A DNA stretch of 6,171 bases, from NCBI GenBank assembly GCA_023251595.1, contig JAHEYM010000083.1, positions 1 through 6,171 of the forward strand, written 5' to 3'. Numbering within the stretch: the stretch's first letter is position 1; every line of letters begins with the position of its first letter. This document shows, piece by piece, positions 5,091 through 6,171 of the stretch. The notes under the pieces are model-generated. The model searched no databases, was not told the origin of the DNA, and saw only the letters and a program-made list of their open reading frames with translations. The DNA comes from Bacteroidota bacterium. Lineage in GTDB: Bacteria; Bacteroidota; Bacteroidia; AKYH767-A; JABDAW01. The translations under genes were made by a program, and so were the position numbers.

Positions 5091-6171
5091 ATGTTCGAAC
5101 AGTTTGAAATCGATTCCGTACAGCTCGTCTTTATCATCCTCGCAGGTGTCGCGTTGTTGATTCAACTCTGTTATTTCTTTTTCGTTTTTGGTCGTCTTGC
5201 ATTTTATCACGATAAATTTATCCCTTCTCCCGACCTCAGACCGGAGCCTGTTTCTATAGTTATTTGCGCAAGAAATGAATTTAAAAATCTGAAAAAGTAT
5301 ATATATTCAGTTCTCGAACAAGTTTATCCGGAATTCCAGGTGATTGTCGTCAATGATTGTTCTTATGATGACACGGAAAAATTTCTTGAGGGTTTGGAAT
5401 CTGAATATCCGAATTTAAAAGTTGTCACTATAAAAGATCAGGAAAAATATCAACACGCGAAAAAATTTGCACTGACACTCGGAATTAAAGCGGCTAAGTT
5501 TGATACATTATTAATGACAGACGCCGATTGCATGCCGGTCGGAAAAAATTGGCTTGCTCAAATGCAATCGAGATATAAACAAAGTGATGGCAAAATAGAA
5601 ATTGTTTTGGGTTATAGCGGTTTCACAAAAAGAACCGGATTGCTGAATAAATTGGTTCGTTGGGATGGTTTTTTCACCGCGATGCAATATCTTTCTTTCG
5701 CGATGGCTAAAATGCCATATATGGGTGTCGGACGAAATTTATCTTATCGCAGAGAATTGTTTTTCAAAAATAAAGGTTTCGCATCTCATACCCATTTATT
5801 GTCGGGTGATGATGATTTATTTATCAATGAAGTTTCAACAAAATCAAATACTGCCATTCAAATAAATCCTGAGTCATTCACGATGACGGATCCTCGCGAA
5901 ACATGGGGTTCGTGGATTTGGCAGAAAAAAAGACACATGACAACAGGACCTTATTATAAAAGGAAACATAATTTTTGGCTGACATTGTTTCCTGCCAGTC
6001 AGATTCTTTTTTACGCTTCACTTATTACACTGGTACTCCTCGATTTCGATTGGCGGATTGTGCTCATTACGTATGGTTTCAGACTTATAATTCAAATTCT
6101 CATATACGGAAAATGTCTTAGCCGACTAAAACAAGCCGATTTAATCTGGTGGATTCCTCTCTTCGATTTCT
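5091..6171 (+). CDS. Family 2 glycosyltransferase with membrane segments, 3' end cut by window
   Basis: An open frame of 360 codons runs off the window end without a stop; the C-terminus is probably only a few tens of residues short of the usual length. After an N-terminal membrane helix (about 11-34) comes a GT-A fold: VSIVICARNE (54-63), VVNDCSYDDT (86-95), the TDADC metal/nucleotide-sugar motif (143-147), YMGVGRNLSYRRELFF (210-225), SGDDDLF (238-244) with the likely catalytic acidic residues, and WQKKRHMTTG (277-286), a variant of the QxxRW motif of processive family 2 enzymes with His in place of Trp. Further membrane segments lie at about 299-318 and 322-340. Such enzymes move a sugar from a nucleotide donor to a lipid or polymer at the inner membrane; the donor and product cannot be read here. 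The sequence resembles a conserved Bacteroidota family I recall only as unnamed glycosyltransferases. The ATG at 5091 is the first workable start, since TAA is in frame a few codons upstream of plausible alternatives and no Shine-Dalgarno is present. It is divergent from tgt. Confidence 0.9.
   Translation, partial: MFEQFEIDSVQLVFIILAGVALLIQLCYFFFVFGRLAFYHDKFIPSPDLRPEPVSIVICARNEFKNLKKYIYSVLEQVYPEFQVIVVNDCSYDDTEKFLEGLESEYPNLKVVTIKDQEKYQHAKKFALTLGIKAAKFDTLLMTDADCMPVGKNWLAQMQSRYKQSDGKIEIVLGYSGFTKRTGLLNKLVRWDGFFTAMQYLSFAMAKMPYMGVGRNLSYRRELFFKNKGFASHTHLLSGDDDLFINEVSTKSNTAIQINPESFTMTDPRETWGSWIWQKKRHMTTGPYYKRKHNFWLTLFPASQILFYASLITLVLLDFDWRIVLITYGFRLIIQILIYGKCLSRLKQADLIWWIPLFDF

Overview
The window reads as chromosomal DNA from a member of the Bacteroidota, probably a free-living or gliding type. 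Two neighbouring secreted proteins end in a type IX secretion (T9SS) type A sorting domain, a system confined to that phylum and its relatives. Start codons have AT-rich leaders with almost no Shine-Dalgarno sequences, one promoter candidate fits the Bacteroidota TAnnTTTG rule, and the Tgt and glycosyltransferase sequences look like the Bacteroidota branches of their families. The species cannot be named from this stretch.

Layout, left to right. Positions 1-940 (+) hold the 3' end of a large secreted protein: the last blade of a glucose/sorbosone-dehydrogenase-like propeller, two Ig-like modules and a T9SS sorting domain. A perfect 10-bp hairpin follows. Positions 1009-2607 (+) encode a complete secreted kelch-like propeller protein with its own T9SS domain. 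A short palindromic REP-like repeat (2621-2661) separates it from a convergent minus-strand block: an LptF/LptG-family permease (2662-3738, TTG start), an intergenic stretch made almost wholly of three different 7-bp tandem repeats (3748-3852), and the tRNA-guanine transglycosylase gene tgt (3855-4985). A 105-bp divergent promoter region follows. The plus strand then carries a family 2 glycosyltransferase with membrane segments (5091 onward), cut by the window end.

How the genes relate. The left half is accessory surface or secreted cargo (predicted outer-membrane export and attachment through T9SS). The right half is core: tgt and the lptG-like gene run in the same direction without an obvious terminator between them and may be cotranscribed, giving tRNA queuosine modification and lipopolysaccharide transport respectively. 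The divergent glycosyltransferase is a probable envelope-glycan enzyme. No gene-free stretch exceeds 120 bases.

I found no convincing new multi-gene system. The most unusual material is non-coding: the three-family heptamer tract between tgt and the permease gene, and the palindromic repeat lying directly against the permease stop codon. The Tgt also lacks three of the four classical zinc ligands, which is probably a lineage trait.
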